In this document: positions 8,990 through 21,266 of the stretch, in pieces
How positions within the stretch are numbered: position 1 is the first letter of the stretch
Layout: the number at the start of each line of letters is the position of its first letter
NCBI GenBank assembly: GCA_963556695.1
Contig: CAUWAG010000004.1
Coordinates: 2,294,001 to 2,358,000, forward strand
Direction of reading: 5' to 3'
DNA: 64,000 nucleotides
From: Anthostomella pinea
Lineage: Eukaryota > Ascomycota > Sordariomycetes > Xylariales > Xylariaceae
The notes under the pieces: generated by a model
Seen by the model: the letters and a program-made list of their open reading frames with translations, nothing else
Database searches by the model: none
Told to the model about the DNA's origin: nothing
Program-made: the position numbers and the translations under genes

Positions 8990-11180
8990 TTGAAACATAG
9001 TTGCGATGGCTTTTAAGGGCAGTATGATGCTTTTTACGGGTCGTTAAGACACTGGATATAAGTGGTACATAGTTTTAAAGTCGAGGTTTATTTTTACGCA
9101 CTTATTAAAAGAAAAAGAAAAACTATATGCAGCAAACACTTTGTATTTTTTAACCATTGAAAAAATATAAAAAAGCCTTTATATTTTTCAAAAAGATACT
9201 TTTAGTCAATATTAAAGTCGTCTATAAAAACAAAAACTGGTTAAAAAAAGGTATAAAAGGTAATATTAACCACTTTTTTGCAAGCTAACTTTTTTTAAAG
9301 CGTTACGTTTGTATATAATATATATTTATTTTAAGATTATTTATTGAATAAATATTCGTATATATATTAAACCCTTTAAATTTTAATTCGAATATAATTA
9401 AATGCTTAATAATATCGCTTTATTTAAGGTTTTATTTTTATAAATAGTATAACTACGTAATATTTTTTACATTATGAATATTTATTATTCTTACAAAGTT
9501 TTTCTTGTTTATTAACTTAATATTTTTACGCGTGTTATTTGCTTTTTTTATAATTTAAAGCTTAAAAAACTCCATTTTAATCTTTTAAAAGGTAATAATA
9601 AAAGCGTTATTATTAAGCGCTTTTTTTAAACAACTAATTTATTAGCTTTTTGAACGCTTTATACTTTTTATGGAACAGGCTTGAACGATCAATCATAATA
9701 CTCGAGTATTAGGTAAAGATTATAATGTTGCTGATGGTTAGATTGGGAGGCCTAGCTAGACTCGAAGGTCTGGCTAAGTGACCTCGCAATCCGGTATCTA
9801 ATATCTTATTCAATCATATATATGGGTCCTAGTGTGACGGAACGCTCACCATAACCACCATGCCACGGCTGTTCCTCCCAAAAGGATGTCGAATATCAAG
9901 CGTGGCAGCTTGACATTCAATGGTGGTACATGTACTCATGTCCGGGCTCCAGGACTCACCACATGGGCTACCTGTACCAAACCATGATACCTAGTATAGA
10001 TGGTTTGCAGGCTGGAATCGCATAGATCAAATAATTTTTATTTATTTTAAAAACGTAAAAAAGGAATATTTCATTAAATTTTTGGGTTTTTCAAAAAGTT
10101 TATTTATTATCCAATATATTAAAGCTTTAACCGGTAACTTTTCCGTCGTTCTAGTTTGAAAACTATCATATTTATACGTTTTTTCTTTTTTAAATGATAA
10201 GTAATAATAAATGGGTTTTAAACCCTTTTATATATTTAAAAGTAGTAATTAATTTAAATTAATTTCTTAATAATCACGTTATTAAAAGCTTCAAAAATTA
10301 TATAATAAAAGTTTTTAACTTTTTACGTAATATTTACTTTGTTATAATCATATTATTAATTACTTAAAATGTAACGCATTTTATAAGCTTCATAACGGTT
10401 AAAAAAGGTTCATATTATAAATTATAATATTATTAATATAAGTATAGTTAATAATTTTAAACCTGTGAGATTCTAGAAGGGTCACAAGCCTTGGGGGTGT
10501 GAGCAGTCGCTGCAAACGTTGTTATCATTCTCAAGTATGCTTGGCAGAGCTAATCTACAGCTAAATTCTATACTGCACCATGCCAGGGTGGATCCACTGT
10601 TCCCTTGACAGCCCCCTAGTGGGTACTGCACCTAAGGGCACCATATCTGGGATCCAACATCTGACAAAACCTTATAATTTCAATTTTTACTGTGGTTTTT
10701 TAATTTTATTATTATAACAAAGCATGTTTTTAGTTATAATTTAATCTTTTATAAAAGCAGTATAAGTTTTAAGCGAGATTATTTAAGGACTTATTTTATT
10801 ATTATTTATAAAACAACCAGCTGACCGGTTTTGATTTGCTTTTTTATAAGTACAAACGCTATTAATATCGAGTTAAAAATAAATACGACTAACATATTAA
10901 GATTTAAACGCTTTATACACTAATAATCTAGTTTTAATATTGTAAAGCGTAACTTACGGTTATCTTTAACGATTAATATAAAAAAGCGAAAAAGATGTAC
11001 GACTCTAAAAAAGCAAGAAATTATATAGTTATAAATTTATTTAAACATAAAATAACAAGAGTAGTAAAAAAATATCGCTTGTATAAGTCAAACGTATATA
11101 GCTTGGTACAAGGTAGCTTATAAAGAGGTGGTTATAAGGCTTTAAATAATACGTATTAAAACCGGTTATATCTGTTGAAT
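8990..11180. repeat. AT-rich, probably RIP-degraded repeat block
   Basis: Base composition changes abruptly at about 8990, where coding-like DNA gives way to sequence dominated by A/T runs and TA steps, and returns to normal at about 11180. Two islands of balanced composition interrupt it, about 9665-10030 and 10460-10665. No open frame of useful length exists in the AT-rich parts. In Pezizomycotina this is the usual look of old transposons mutated C-to-T by repeat-induced point mutation and often kept as heterochromatin. I cannot identify the original element. TGTGACGGAAC at 9834 in the first island looks like an LTR start (inference). Confidence 0.8.
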
Positions 11181-14100
11181 ACACGGATGTTGATTGATTC
11201 TATTGATTGTTCTGCTCTGCGTGCAGAGATTGATCTCTGTCTTCTTGGTGGGTCAGATGCCCTGTGCGTCTCTGCTCTACTGGTGTGACGGCCTGCACAG
11301 ACCTTCCCACATGACAAGCCGATACTTCCCAATAAAGGAAGGATCTGACCAGAGGATCCCCTTAAAGGGGCAACCTCCCGCTGTACCTATCTCTCTCTCT
11401 CTTTCTTTCCTCTTTAGTCTTGATATTCTCGTCAATAGAGTAATAGCTGCTTGCTGCAGGCCATGTCCCAGCTCCCCAGTATGCTCGCCGTGACAACTGG
11501 AGATCTTCCGGTGTCTATCTCCGGCTCTTATTCAACAATATCGATATTATTGTAATACCTTATATTATACCTTAATGTCAGATTCAAGGGATCTCTAGGG
11601 GTGTATGCCTGTGGAGTGCTGGCTAGTCAAGTGGCTAGTCAAGGAGGCTGCCATAACTAGCACCATGAATTGTACATTGACTTTGGGAAAAGGTGGGCTG
11701 GAGGATCGTCTCCGGCATTTCCGGAGCTGTACAAATAGGTGTAGATACTACCCAATTGGAATAGCTGAGAAATGATAACAACGATTGCAGCTACCGCGCA
11801 AGACCACAGGCTTGTCAACCCTTTGAAATTAGACACTTAATATATATAGTTAAACTGTATAATAAGCCGTATAACCGTGTATTAAAGGTGAATCAGCCTT
11901 CGTTTAAACGTATAACGCTTTTATCTGCCTTGTATAACTATAATTTAGCATATAAGAACTAGATGTGATGTATTTGACATCTATCATGGTGTGTACGCTC
12001 CCATCATGTGACCTGGTGGGGTGGACGCGTTGCCCCGTTGCACAGATAGATATATAATTATGGGTCGGGATTTAGGATCTATCACCCCACCAGAATTGGC
12101 TGGTGTGACAGATCCTTCTTCCCTTTCCTTACCAAAGTATTTTTGTACAATACGAGTGATTGATGGGCATCTTCGTCCTGTGCTTGTATCTGCCCCGTGA
12201 CTCTAGATAGCTCCGGTCGGAAATCCATAGGTCGGTGCCAGCTCGGTGCAGTGGAAGTTGCACCCAAATACGCTGGTGCAGACCTACAAGACTCCCGCCC
12301 CGACCGCAGCCATCACAACCTAGCAGTTGACGACCTAGATGGACCAGATCGACAGAAATACCTTGGTTTGGGGGTATGTTAGGTGCGCTAGCAGGTACTA
12401 CCGTCGCAAGTCACTACAAGGTCGGCAGCTAGAACACCTTAGTACTGGAATAACCCCTGTATATACCGGGAACACTAGTAACCCCGCTCCGTTATACGTA
12501 TAACGGCTGATTATACCGATATTATATTGTACTATCCGTGTTATACCCAATACGTGTAATAGAAATCAGAGCCCTAGGTGGTTGATGTTAAGTGTGGGGG
12601 TTGGATCCGCTTTTTTGGCCGAAGGTTTACGTGGCTATGCTGTGGCTATCTGTCCCGTGTCTGGATGGCCTTGCCGAGACTGGGTGAATGTTGTCGACGA
12701 AAAACGACTGATGCTTATCGTAAGAAACAAAAAGGAGAGCTGCACGTGGTCGTCGCCGGGTTCTGGAGGCGGGGAATGCATGTGACCTCTACCAATGAGG
12801 AAATGAGGCAACTGTGACATGAAAGGATCGGCTGTGAGCAGAAGTTCTGCTCTCACGGTATCTTCGATACTGATGGTGCCAGTGGCACGTTACGGCGCCG
12901 ACGGATGGCTCCATGTCTGTCTGCCACCAGAGCCCTCAACCCGCGAGAATGGTATCGTTATTCGGAGATTCTCTGGATGGCGAAGCCTTGACACACGAGC
13001 GGGATGCCGGCAAGCCAGTGCGTTTTCCCGAGGTGCTTAGTTCATCATGAAAGAGTGTCTAAGAGGACAGAGTACGTGTAGAGGACAGCACTTCTTACAT
13101 GCACCCAAACCTTCACTCGAAGCGCATTGGCATCATTGTGCGGCCGAGACCGCCCTGCCGCCGTAGGTACTCGTGCAGGGCAGATACGGCAAGTTTGCCG
13201 CGGACCCCTGATCTACAAGAGGCTGCCCCTTTTTCTGGTGGTGGAAGATACTTCAAGTTCAACCCATCTGCCCATGTGCCCTTGCACCTTCATGCAAGGG
13301 ATGTGCCATGGCCAGCAATGATCGTGGCTCTGCTGAGAGTGGGAAATGAAATCGCCACAAGGCGTACCGTGGCATGCCGTGGTGAGGTTGGATAAATACG
13401 GCTGTGCCAAATCCCAGCTCCCAGGCTCGGCAGGAACCAGGTACCAAAGGCCTGGCAGGAGGCGGGGAGGAGGGCCCGAGAGAGAGCCGTGGTTGGCTGT
13501 TCGGTGGTGTTGGAATTGGGGTTAACTTCTTATGGCTAGTGCGCTGCGGGGAAGGTGTTAAGGTTGACCGACAGCGCTGATCCTCAACGGGTGGGAAGCG
13601 GCAAGCTCCCTGGACTCCCTGCCATCATTCCCTCAATCCCCGAACTTATCGGTGACAGCGATGCCCCCCACCAAAAGCCACGGTGTAACATGGAAGCTCA
13701 TCTCAGGAGCTCCAGCAATAGGTTGGGATAGCTCCCAGCTGTCTCTCCTATTGCCGAGCCAGGATATTCACCGACGATGGGACCCTTGTTAGAGCTAGGT
13801 TCTAGAGCTTGGAGTTTAAGGTACGAGGATAAGGGGAATCTACAAAGCTCACCGCCACAATTACTACTAAGTGTGCCAGGTGACTGCTTTGTCTGGCTAC
13901 CATTATAAGGTATGGTTCGACGTGGCATTTGACTCCTGGGCCGGGCGTGAGACCATTTGAACTCGAAACGTGCCGACGACGGCGTGATTGTAGCACCATT
14001 GGCATTGACAGCCCCTCAGATCTGCGTCTGCATCGGCATCTGTGTCCTGCATCTCGTCAGCTCACCAGCTCACCAGCCAGCCCGCCCAGCTAGGTACCTC

Positions 14101-14318
14101 CCCGGACATCCGGACCTCACCTTATTATCCGTCGCCCTCCTCCCCTCCCAGCTCGAACAGACAGACCTCTTTGATTCACCTGACTACTTTATCCATTCAT
14201 CCATCGATTATCGAGATACCTACCATCAGAGCATCGGTGTTGTTCTTCATCGCAGCCTTGAATCCTCCTTTCCGAACAATATAACTTCATCCTGTCCCCT
14301 ATAGCACAACCCTTCAAC
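11181..14318. other. gene-poor region with probable repeat relics
   Basis: Contains a CT microsatellite (about 11390-11412), a second AT-rich patch (about 11820-11960) and inverted repeats at 12013-12116. From about 12570 composition is normal, but only short scattered frames appear. The last 300 bp (about 14020-14318) is CT/CA-rich and is likely the promoter and leader of the next gene. Confidence 0.45.
12013..12116. repeat. nested inverted repeats, possible transposon terminus
   Basis: CTGGTGGGGTG (12013-12023) is the exact reverse complement of CACCCCACCAG (12083-12093). The segment 12074-12093 also forms a second near-palindrome with 12100-12116 (one mismatch and a 3-base gap). It lies beside AT-rich relic DNA. 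No coding sequence of a transposase is visible. Confidence 0.55.
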
Positions 14319-15069
14319 ATGTCGGGCCCCCGTCTTACAGCTCCCGCCGCGAAACTGGCTCGCTCCATCAGCACCACCACCACGCCCGCTGCCATTTCAT
14401 CCTCGGCTACCCTCCTCACAAGCTCAAAGGCCGCTGCGCCCTTGTCCCGCAAGTATGCCGACCTGCTCAAGGAGCGGAATACGGACGCTGATGTAAGTGC
14501 GCTCCTTTCCATTCCTCTGCCGTGGTATTCTAGCTAGCTAGCTAGCTCTGAAGGCGTCTTGAGACTAACAACGTATGTTCTATCTCCAGCATCCCCGCCA
14601 CCTCTACACCCGTTCCTCCAACCGCCCTCATCCGCAGCCCCGTAAGCTGCGTCTGATGCAGACTTTTGCCTCCAGCAGCACCCCGGTTGCCGCCGCCAGC
14701 ACGATGAGCATCGACAACATGATCTTCCCGGGATCGGCCGCCCTCGAGGGCGCCGCCGTCGACCCCTTCGGCCACCTGCGCATGCCGCTGCTGCCGGACA
14801 GCTTCACAACTCAAAACAGCCGCGAGGTGGCCGACGGGCCTATCGCCGCCGGCGAGATCAGCATCGTCGCCGCGAACCCCGAGCTCGTGTCGCCCGCCGC
14901 ACTGACTGAAGTCGAGGGCATGGGCGTCGACGGCGTCGAGCTCAAGTTCGTGCATGACGGCGACGCCGCCATGGCCGAGCAACAGGACCAGGGCATGTTG
15001 ACCAATATGTTGAAAGGGATTGATAACATGCTCGGTGGTGGTCGGAATAAGGGCAACCTGGCGCTCTAG
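14319..15069 (+). CDS. conserved fungal protein, probably mitochondrial, 217 aa
   Basis: Two exons: 14319-14492 and 14590-15069 (TAG). The intron is GTAAGT...CTCCAG, phase 0, and holds a run of CTAG units (14531-14546). The ATG follows TTCAAC. The first 50 or so residues are rich in Ala, Ser, Thr, Lys and Arg without acids (MSGPRLTAPAAKLARSISTT), a typical mitochondrial presequence. They are followed by SRKYADLLKERNTDAD and a hydrophilic domain containing RKLRLMQTF and DPFGHLRMPLLPDSF. The C-terminal part is acidic and ends MLTNMLKGIDNMLGGG. I do not recognise a characterised domain and give no function. The gene is well formed, with strongly biased third positions (G/C), so I am confident that it is real. 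Confidence 0.85.
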
Positions 15070-16733
15070 CGCGAGGGGGCCTTGATGATGTTTACGAATT
15101 TTATTTGTTGTGAGAGTTAGATGGATAGGGGCTGGCTCTGAGGGGCCGACCGGCTTTAAGGGTTTAGTGGGCGTGATTCGATAAGCTCTGGCGGGATGGC
15201 ATCGAGCAGGCGAGAGATTCTGGAATGACTCGAACCGGTTTGCGTAGATGTTTTGCAATGCACCTTTTTCGGGATTTCTGTGCAGATACGGATGGACGTT
15301 GTTTTGGCAGGAACCCACTACGGATGGGTCTTCAGCTACGTCTGCAAATCTGAGCAATTGGGATGATATGCCCCCAATTCATTGGACTTGGTCGAGTTCC
15401 CTGATCATCTCATGCCTGTGATCGGACGTAGACTCGATCGAGACTTGACCGTGCTCCCGTTTGCCCCTTGCGATGGCTTGTCAAACTACTACACTACTGG
15501 CTGCGACGATCGGGCTATGATGCCGCATCAATCAGTCAAATACTCGATGTCTTTGACTCCCATGTCTCGAGCTTTGAGCTCATTCGACATATGCAATGAG
15601 ATAGTTCAATTGAGGATGTAACAGCTCATCTTGCGCCAGTACATCGCCACTTTGAAACCAGACGGGAACACATGACCCCAACCCATCAACGTCTTTCTAC
15701 ACTGAAGGATGAATACACTATCAACCATGGTATTATGCCTGTTTATATGCCTTATCTCAAGCTAACGGTCTATTGGGCGGCAGACAAGTAAGCCCGCAAT
15801 CTAACACGCTTTCCAACCCCTCGGTTGACTATCCAATACCGAAACAACGAAAGTCTTTTGCGACTCTTGGTCACTGGTTCGAATGACCGAAGCGCATCTG
15901 ATGTGCTCAGGATATATAGAGTCATCCAGCCTTGCTATATGACAAGTGGCTAGGTACCATAGAAGAATGAAAGCGTCCCATAAGCGCCTGCCGATTAACC
16001 TAGTGCCTGAAAAGTGCACAATTCGCCATAGGCAAGAAGATTGGTGTTCCAGTCTATACTCAGTCCGACACACGCTATATCGTGGAAGGTAGTAGGTCAG
16101 TTACAGGTAACACCACTCACTGCCATGGAGAACCCACTTGCCGAGGTATCGAGCTGACCTCACTCGCCCAAGATGCTCTCCCACTACTTCAGGTCCCTGT
16201 CTCATATGGGACGCAGTCCGTAGGTACACGACTAACCAGGTAATGTTCCCTCAATTGGGAGGCTAGGTAAGCTCGACGGCGGCTACAGGTAGCGTCTCCA
16301 TCCGGAGTTAACATGCATAAACACCTTGGACCTCTGTGGAACACCATTGGCTGGAGGACCAAGACGGCCTCATCCGCCTGCAGCATGGCCGTGGCGTTTG
16401 CAGGAGTTAAGAACCATCCATGATTTAGGTGTATAGTTCAGTTGTTCATCACGGTCCTAAGTCCAAGCCGCATGGAGCTCTATCCAAGCAGAAGGCTATT
16501 GCATTAATCTCGTCTGATGATGAGTTTCTCATGTGGGCAAAACGCAGTATAAGACGTGGAAGATGAACTGGGAAGAGATACAGAATAGTTTCTTCGACTG
16601 CGGCAGTCTTGTGAGCAACATCTGAGAAGTATCACCAACTGGCTTTCCCCGTTCTATACTCATATCTTACCTTCCCGACGGGCGCAACATTACCAGGCAC
16701 GGATACAAAAGAGATTTAAGGACACAAGCGATC
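15070..16733. other. intergenic; no gene supported
   Basis: Short frames only. The final ~100 bp before 16734 should contain the SDR promoter, but no clear TATA or CAAT element stands out. Confidence 0.45.
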
Positions 16734-18079
16734 ATGGCAATGGTATCGAAGATCCCGTTCCAACTTACGGGCCGTTATGCCGAACGCAACAAGTGGGAGA
16801 ACCTCAACGGCCCAGGAGACTCGCGTGTAACCGGAATGAAGATCATCGAAGACAAAGGTCTTGTCGGCGCCATGAGTGACAAAGTCGTCCTAATCACGGG
16901 CGTTTCTTCAGGCATGGGGCCAGCCACTGTTCGCGCTTTAGCTTCGACCGGAGCGACCATATTCGCAACAGCGCGGAACCTCGACAAGGCCAAAGAGGCC
17001 CTGGGATCCCTCCTGGACACGGGTCGTGTACACCTACTTTTCATGGACCAGGTCAGTCGGCACTGCCACACCACCACTTCCCCTATCTTGCAGTCGCTGA
17101 CGGATGTTGAGCGCGCTATAGACGGACCTATCAAGCGTCCGAGCCTGCGCCGAAGACTTCCGCCGGCGCAGCTCCAAGCTCAACATCGTGATCAACAACG
17201 CGGGCGTCATGAACACGCCCGAGCAGCGCACCAAGGACGGCTTCGAGCTGCAGCTCGCGACGAACCACCTCTCGCACTTTCTGCTCTTCCACCTGCTGCG
17301 CGACCTGCTGCTTGCCAGCACGGAGCCGGGCTTCCACTCGCGCGTCGTCAACGTCTCGTCCTCGGGCCATCGGTACGGCCCCGTGCGCTTCGACAACCTG
17401 AACTTGGACGGGATATATGATGGGTGGGCTGCCTGTAAGCTTGTTGCGGAAACAGCTCCTTCAACCCCCTCAGTCCCCTCGACCCCAAGCCGCTTTCATC
17501 TCGGCTCCACTTCGAATTGGTTTACTGACGGGTGACCGCAGACGGCCAGTCCAAGGCGGCCAACATCTACATGGCGAACCAGATCGAGCGGCTGTTCGGC
17601 GCGCGCGGCCTCCACGGCTACAGTCTGAGCCCCGGCAGCTTCTTCAGCCCGAACCTGCAGAAATACTCGCAGGAGGGTATCGAGACCGCCAAGGGCGACC
17701 AGCGCAGTGAGTACCTATAGTTCAGCGTTCAGCAATTGCGCTCCCTTCCCCCCTTTCTCCCCTTCGCCCCTTTCAATTGTTCCCCGGAAACTATTCTAGG
17801 AAGACTCCACTCGCATTTGACTGACTGACTAACTCGACGCACACCGCAGTGATGAAGTACTTTGGCAGTTTCGAGCAGGCCTGCGCGACGAGCGTGTTCG
17901 GCGCCGTGTCCGCCGAGCTGGAGGGCAAGGGGGGCCTCTATCTGGAAGGCGCTTCGGTCGCCGGGCCCGTGCCCCCCGACGGCGACGTGATCGAGTACGG
18001 GTATGGCGAGTGGGCCTTTGACCGCGAGAAGGAGGAGAAGCTGTGGGAAGTGAGTAGGCAGATGGTGGGCGTTGAGTGA
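16734..18079 (+). CDS. short-chain dehydrogenase/reductase, 341 aa
   Basis: Four exons: 16734-17051, 17122-17434, 17542-17706 and 17850-18079 (TGA); all phases agree. A ~50-residue N-terminal extension precedes the Rossmann fold. The cofactor motif is LITGVSSGMG (TGxxxGxG), followed by NIVINNAGVMN (NNAG), the catalytic Ser region VVNVSSSGHRYG, and YGQSK with catalytic Tyr211 (its codon split by intron 2) and Lys215. The first intron acceptor is CTATAG at 17121, not the earlier TTGCAG; only this choice restores TDLSSVRACAEDF. The length and extension resemble fungal retinol-dehydrogenase/WWOX-like classical SDRs that use NAD(P)(H). The substrate is unknown. The P450 gene follows 1.1 kb downstream on the same strand, so a shared pathway is possible. 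Confidence 0.92.
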
Positions 18080-19189
18080 TATGGCTGGTTTACTTGTGGT
18101 GTGCTTGTCGCATTCAGGGGTAAAATGGAGACATGGCGATATGGAGGCATGGTGTATGTCATGGACTATGTCAAGGTCGATGCTCCAAGTGACTGCTGCT
18201 GAAATGAGAGGTATATTCTCTCATCAAGGATTTATCCAGCTGGAATCAGTCTGCATACTCGTGCCTCTTCCCTCCTTTCAAAACCCAGTCCTCATTGAAC
18301 GGCTAGTAGATGCTAGGTAAAGCGTATCTATATCATCCCTTTGTTATATACTACGAACTTAGTCTCTAATGCCGGGAAAATTCCTCTGAGCTGGATAACG
18401 AATACGAGGAGCAACAAGCCACACGCACCCACAAACTGCAATAATCTGCTAACGATGTCTTCCTCTCCGCAGTATTGGACACAACCCAAGCAGCTTTCAC
18501 GCCAATGACGAATTGCTCATCCGGTAATACTGTTGCATGTCAAGCAAGTGGATCAGCCGGCACCCGCAATGGCCAGTACGTATGCACGATCACTCAGGAG
18601 CTTGCCTTGGACGACCACACTCCGTAATGGCAGTGAGTCAGCACCGACTCACTGACGCAAGCTATCCGACATCACCGGCATACCCGCACTATATTCTCGA
18701 GTATTAGAGAGTGGCATTGGCTGTTCTGGCGGAGATTACATAGGCGTCCACCCGTCAAGAACAAAAGTGAAAACCAGCGAGCCAATGATAAAGTACGCCC
18801 GCGCGATCTATTGCTTATAGCCATTGACAACATATCATCGGCTTCTCGATGTCACGGTGCTGACTGAGCCCGGCCAACCAGATGACACTTCCACAGCCAA
18901 GTCGGAGGGAAACCGAGCTACCGCAGATGCAGTGCAACCTCGTGGTCATCAGTCAGTGACAGTGTCTGGTCGTGTACGATACAGCCTATGAGCCGTAGTC
19001 ATGTGCACTTGGGTGACACCGTGGGAAACGCCAACGAGAAGGTTGTCGAGCCAGGTGTCTGGGAATAGCGAGTGCGCGTGGCAAAACCAAGGAGTTTAAA
19101 ACGAGACGACAGAATGGAATGGTCTCAAGAACTCTCGTGAACCGATCCGCAAGTTTCCCAAGCCAACTCTTTAGCAAGAAGCTCTCAAC
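18080..19189. other. intergenic between SDR and P450
   Basis: No credible frame. This is presumably the 3' region of the SDR gene plus the P450 promoter. No obvious binding-site palindrome seen. Confidence 0.5.
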
Positions 19190-21266
19190 ATGGCGCCTCA
19201 ACTCCAAGCCGTGCTCTCGAGCTCGTACCTAGTCCCCATGATCGGGTGCCTCTTCTTCATAACCTTCATCCTCTCCTACATCTCCTCATGGCGGCGGCTC
19301 CGGCACATCGACGGCCCGCTCCTAGCCTCGATCTCGTACCTCTGGATGTTCCGAACCTCCCTAACGGGCGAGCAAGCAGCCCGCTACGGCACCATCAGCC
19401 AGAAGTACGGTCGCCTGGCGCGCATCGGGCCCAACGACCTGCTGACATCCGACCCGGAGGTCCTGCGACGCATGAACGGTGCGCGGTCCAAGTACGGGCG
19501 GTCGAGCTGGTACCGCGCGATGCGCATGGATCCCTACGCGGACTCGCTGTTCACGCAGATGGACGCGGGGGCGCACGACCGGCTGAAGGCGCAGCTCGCG
19601 TTCGGGTACGGCGGGAGGGAGAACCCGACTATCGAGCGCGGCATCGACGAGCAGGTGGCGAACCTCGTTGCGCTCGTCCGGCGCAAGTACCTGTCGACCG
19701 GCGGCGAGGGGACCACTGGCCCGCGGCTGCGGTACGTATAGAAACATCCCATTACAAGACCCTAGGCCTTGCATTCGAGAATAACCTTTGTCGTTCCCTT
19801 GCCTTCTTCATCTAGTGATTGTCTGTACGGGTTTAAAACACGACGTTAACGCACACGCAGCCCGATGGACCTCGCGACCGTGGTCAACTACTTCACGCTC
19901 GACGCCATCACCCGGGTCGCCTACGGCAGGGCGTTCGGGTACCTCGAGACGGACTCGGACGTCTTCTCGTACATCGAGGCCTCCGAGGCCCAGGTCCCGA
20001 TCATGGTGTTGCTGGCGGATGTTCCATACCTAGCCAGGATTGCCTACAGCGATACGGTGCTCAAGTTGTTCGGGCCCAAGACTACTGATAAGAAGGGGAT
20101 GGGCCAGATGCTGGCGTGAGTTTGGCTGGAATTACTTTATTCTTGGACCCCGTGCCTAACGATGTATATACAGTGTCGCCCAGAAAGTCGTGGGCGAGCG
20201 CTTCGGGCCCGAGGCGAAGGACCGGCAGGACATGATGGTAAGTCAGCCCTCCTTCCCAAGTTCCTATCCCGTAGCCAAGCAAAAGCCCACAGATACCATG
20301 AGAGGTCCTGTCAGACTAAATACAGTATAGGGCTCCTTCGTCCGCCACGGCGTGCCTCGCCGCCAGTGCGAAGCCGAGGTAATATTCCAGATCATCGCCG
20401 GCTCCGACACCACGGCGACGGCGATCCGCGGCACGATGCTGCACCTGATGTCGATGCCCTCGGCCTACCTCCGGCTGCGGGAAGAGGTCGACGCAGCGGC
20501 GGCGGCGGGCCGTATCTCGAGTCCCATCCAGGTGGACGAGGCACGACAATTGGAGTACTTGCAGGTACGTTACCTCACAACCCCTTGGTAGAGCTGGCTG
20601 CCACCCGCTCTACACCCCCTTTTCTTCCTTCGTCTCGAGGGTGATGGTGGTTCCCTTCCTCGTTTGGGCCACCGCTCACCACACCCCACAGGCCGTCATC
20701 CTCGAAGGCCTGCGCATGAACCCGCCCTTCTCCGGCCTCATCATGAAAGAAGTGCCCCGCGGCGGCGACACCATCGACGGCAAGTTCGTGCCGGAGGGCA
20801 CGCGCGTCGGCCAGAGCATCCTGGCCATCATGCGCTCCCCCACAATCTTCGGCCAGGACGCCGACGTCTTCCGCCCCGAGCGGTGGCTGGGGGGCATCGA
20901 GTCCGAGGATAATACGCGCCACCGCGAGATGGCGCAGGCCGTGGACCTGCTGTTCGGACACGGGCGCTGGGGATGCAGTGGGAAGGCGGTTGCGTTTATG
21001 GAGCTGAATAAGGTTTATGTTGAGGTGCGTATTTTCCCTCTCTATCTCCCTCTTTGTACTCTTGTTTGTTTCTTGCTATTCTAGAGTACCCTTTTGGAGA
21101 GGAACACGTTGGTGCTGGCACGGAGACTGACGTGGAAATCCTCCAGTTGCTGCGGAATTTCGATTTCCAGTTGATCGACGTCAGGAAGCCTGTGGAGAGT
21201 AAGAACTACAACATCTTCTTCCAGAAGAACATGTGGGTGAAGGTCACCGAGAGGACGAAGTCGTGA
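19190..21266 (+). CDS. cytochrome P450 monooxygenase, pisatin-demethylase-like, 515 aa
   Basis: Six exons: 19190-19731, 19861-20115, 20174-20237, 20331-20564, 20692-21024 and 21147-21266 (TGA); every junction is in phase. An N-terminal membrane anchor (MIGCLFFITFILSYISS) is followed by the proline-hinge region. The I-helix oxygen-binding motif is IIAGSDTTATAI, the K-helix ExxR is EGLR, and the PERW-type motif is FRPERWLGG. The heme loop FGHGRWGCSG carries Cys460, the iron ligand. The sequence around VRHGVPRRQCEAEVIFQ is typical of the pisatin demethylase/benzoate hydroxylase-like group (CYP57 and relatives). It should sit in the ER membrane and need a P450 reductase. Members of this group oxidise plant phenolics or secondary metabolites; the actual substrate is unknown. 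All key residues are intact. Confidence 0.94.

Noticed and set aside
14542..15357. 271-codon frame on the minus strand
   Set aside because: It lies opposite exon 2 of the conserved mitochondrial-type gene. Its Val/Gly/His-rich reading is the shadow of GC-rich codons.
16734..21266. Full secondary-metabolite cluster
   Set aside because: Only SDR and P450 are present. No PKS, NRPS, terpene synthase, transporter or pathway regulator was found in the flanks.
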